Source of the DNA: an uncultured Oscillospiraceae bacterium
Lineage (GTDB): Bacteria; Bacillota; Clostridia; Oscillospirales; Acutalibacteraceae
NCBI GenBank assembly: GCA_900555805.1
Contig: USMJ01000109.1
Coordinates: 1 to 5,234 of the forward strand
DNA: 5,234 bases
Direction: 5' to 3'
The notes under the pieces are model-generated. The model was not told the DNA's origin. It saw only the letters and a program-made list of their open reading frames with translations, and searched no databases. This document shows positions 4,379-5,234 of the stretch, in pieces (within the stretch, counting starts at the first letter, position 1; each line of letters opens with the position of its first letter). The position numbers were made by a program, and so were the translations under genes.

Positions 4379-5234
4379 ATGAAAAAATCATATTTGATCA
4401 AAGCTCTGTCAGCCGCGCTTGCGGTAACTTTCATATTCTGCGCCTGCGGTAACGGTAACACCGTAACGACGGACGATAACAGCCAAAGCTCGGCGCAAAA
4501 CAGCAACCCCGAGCCGATGTCGGACGATATAGTCGCCCCCACTCAGGAAAGCACGACTAAAGAAAGCGCCAAGCCCACGCCCGAGCTTATCTTAAAAGGG
4601 GAGAGCGACCCCTCATCGGGAACGCTCACGGGTCTCAAGCCTCTCGCGAGCGTGACATATGAAGTGAAAGATCCCGAAAACTCGGCAGGGCTTTCGACTA
4701 AAAAACTGTCGCATTCCCACGGCCCTGCGTCCGGCGGAAAACCGCATCCGACAGTCGTCAATTTCCAGAAAAAGTTTGATAAATACGGCGCGCTGACGCT
4801 CGATCAAAAGAGCGGCGAAAAGACCGTTTATCTCACCTTTGACTGCGGCTACGAGCATAATAACCTGACCTCGAAGATACTTGACGTTCTGAAAGAAAAA
4901 AATGTCCCTGCGGCGTTTTTCTGCACCCTGCATCATATCAAGGATCAGCCCGAGCTTATAGCGAGAATGATAAAAGAGGGTCACATCGTCGGAAATCACT
5001 CGACGAACCATCCGTCGTTCGCCGAAATCAGCAGGACGAAGATGGTCAGGGAGATCGAAGAGTGCGAGAACTATCTTCGTGAAAACTTCGGCTATGCGGC
5101 GAAATTCTTCAGATTTCCTGCCGGCGAGTATTCCGACAGCGCGCTTGACGAGATAAATTCAATGGGGTATAAATGCATCTTCTGGTCGGTCGCCTACGCC
5201 GACTGGGATGTCAACGACACTAAAGGCAAGCAGT
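4379..5234 (+). CDS. PdaA-like polysaccharide deacetylase lipoprotein, 3'-partial
   Basis: The first 285 residues are present; the gene runs off the window. A lipoprotein signal (MKKSYLIKALSAALAVTFIF) ends at a probable lipobox, FCA-Cys23, followed by a Ser/Thr/Asn-rich linker to about residue 80. The catalytic region is a NodB-type deacetylase domain: motif 1 TFDCGYE (153-159, base Asp155), motif 2 HSTNH (His207, His211), motif 3 RFPAG (245-249) and WSVAYADWD (269-277). The GLSTKKL...G region before the domain, the TFDxGYE form of motif 1 and the DWxxN region match the delta-lactam (muramic lactam) PdaA group better than generic chitin deacetylases. That suggests removal of acetyl groups from peptidoglycan, on the outer face of the membrane. 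The second Asp of the usual TFDDG is Cys156 here; Bacillus PdaA has Asn at this site. The start is fixed by AAAGGAG 8 bases upstream. A spore-cortex role is possible but not shown. Confidence 0.92.
   Translation, partial: MKKSYLIKALSAALAVTFIFCACGNGNTVTTDDNSQSSAQNSNPEPMSDDIVAPTQESTTKESAKPTPELILKGESDPSSGTLTGLKPLASVTYEVKDPENSAGLSTKKLSHSHGPASGGKPHPTVVNFQKKFDKYGALTLDQKSGEKTVYLTFDCGYEHNNLTSKILDVLKEKNVPAAFFCTLHHIKDQPELIARMIKEGHIVGNHSTNHPSFAEISRTKMVREIEECENYLRENFGYAAKFFRFPAGEYSDSALDEINSMGYKCIFWSVAYADWDVNDTKGKQ

Noticed and set aside
3964..4542. Upstream extension of the trmL open frame (about 190 extra codons)
   Set aside because: The conserved TrmL N-terminus begins at MAKLN (3963). The extension crosses the trmL promoter and is antisense to the small membrane protein and the deacetylase start.
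4613..5011. Minus-strand open frame antisense to the deacetylase
   Set aside because: It is a shadow frame: the plus strand carries clear NodB motifs and a ribosome binding site, while the minus frame has neither.

Overview
The window looks like chromosomal DNA of a low-to-mid GC member of the Bacillota, most likely a gut-type Clostridia (Oscillospiraceae/Ruminococcaceae-like). The clues are strong AAGGAGG-type ribosome binding sites, sigma-A consensus promoters, a Gram-positive LexA-like box, and proteins typical of that group: a PdaA-like deacetylase lipoprotein and a BppU-type phage protein with an M15 lysin. No tool was run; family calls rest on motifs read by eye.

Left edge (1-749): about 85-100 bases encode, on the minus strand, a piece of a LysR-type regulator. 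This runs abruptly into a plus-strand glycerophosphodiester phosphodiesterase that has lost its N-terminus with the HRG and ENT motifs. The join falls on a short inverted repeat (GCCTTT-GA-AAAGGC, 87-100), so it is either an inversion-type rearrangement or a chimeric assembly join. Two long perfect hairpins (752-837) separate this gene from the next block.

Middle (841-3471, minus strand): a compact four-gene phage-derived cassette, read right to left. It encodes a BppU-like baseplate/tail-fibre protein with six exact 13-residue repeats, a two-helix holin, an M15 peptidase endolysin with a C-terminal SH3 domain, and a small membrane/coiled-coil protein. The genes are separated by 12 bases or overlap. 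The cassette has its own near-perfect promoter (TTGACA-17-TATAAT, 3421-3449), a LexA-like box just upstream (3458-3471) and a folded leader of about 150 nt. No capsid, terminase, integrase or attachment site is visible, and host genes flank both sides. It therefore looks like a free-standing lysis/adhesion module, possibly SOS-responsive, rather than the edge of a complete prophage.

Right (3469-5234): trmL (tRNA wobble 2'-O-methyltransferase, minus strand) with its own promoter. Divergent from it is a plus-strand pair: a 60-residue glycine-rich small membrane protein, then a PdaA-like polysaccharide deacetylase lipoprotein that runs off the window end. No stretch longer than 300 bases lacks a gene. 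No tRNA, rRNA, CRISPR array or insertion sequence was seen.
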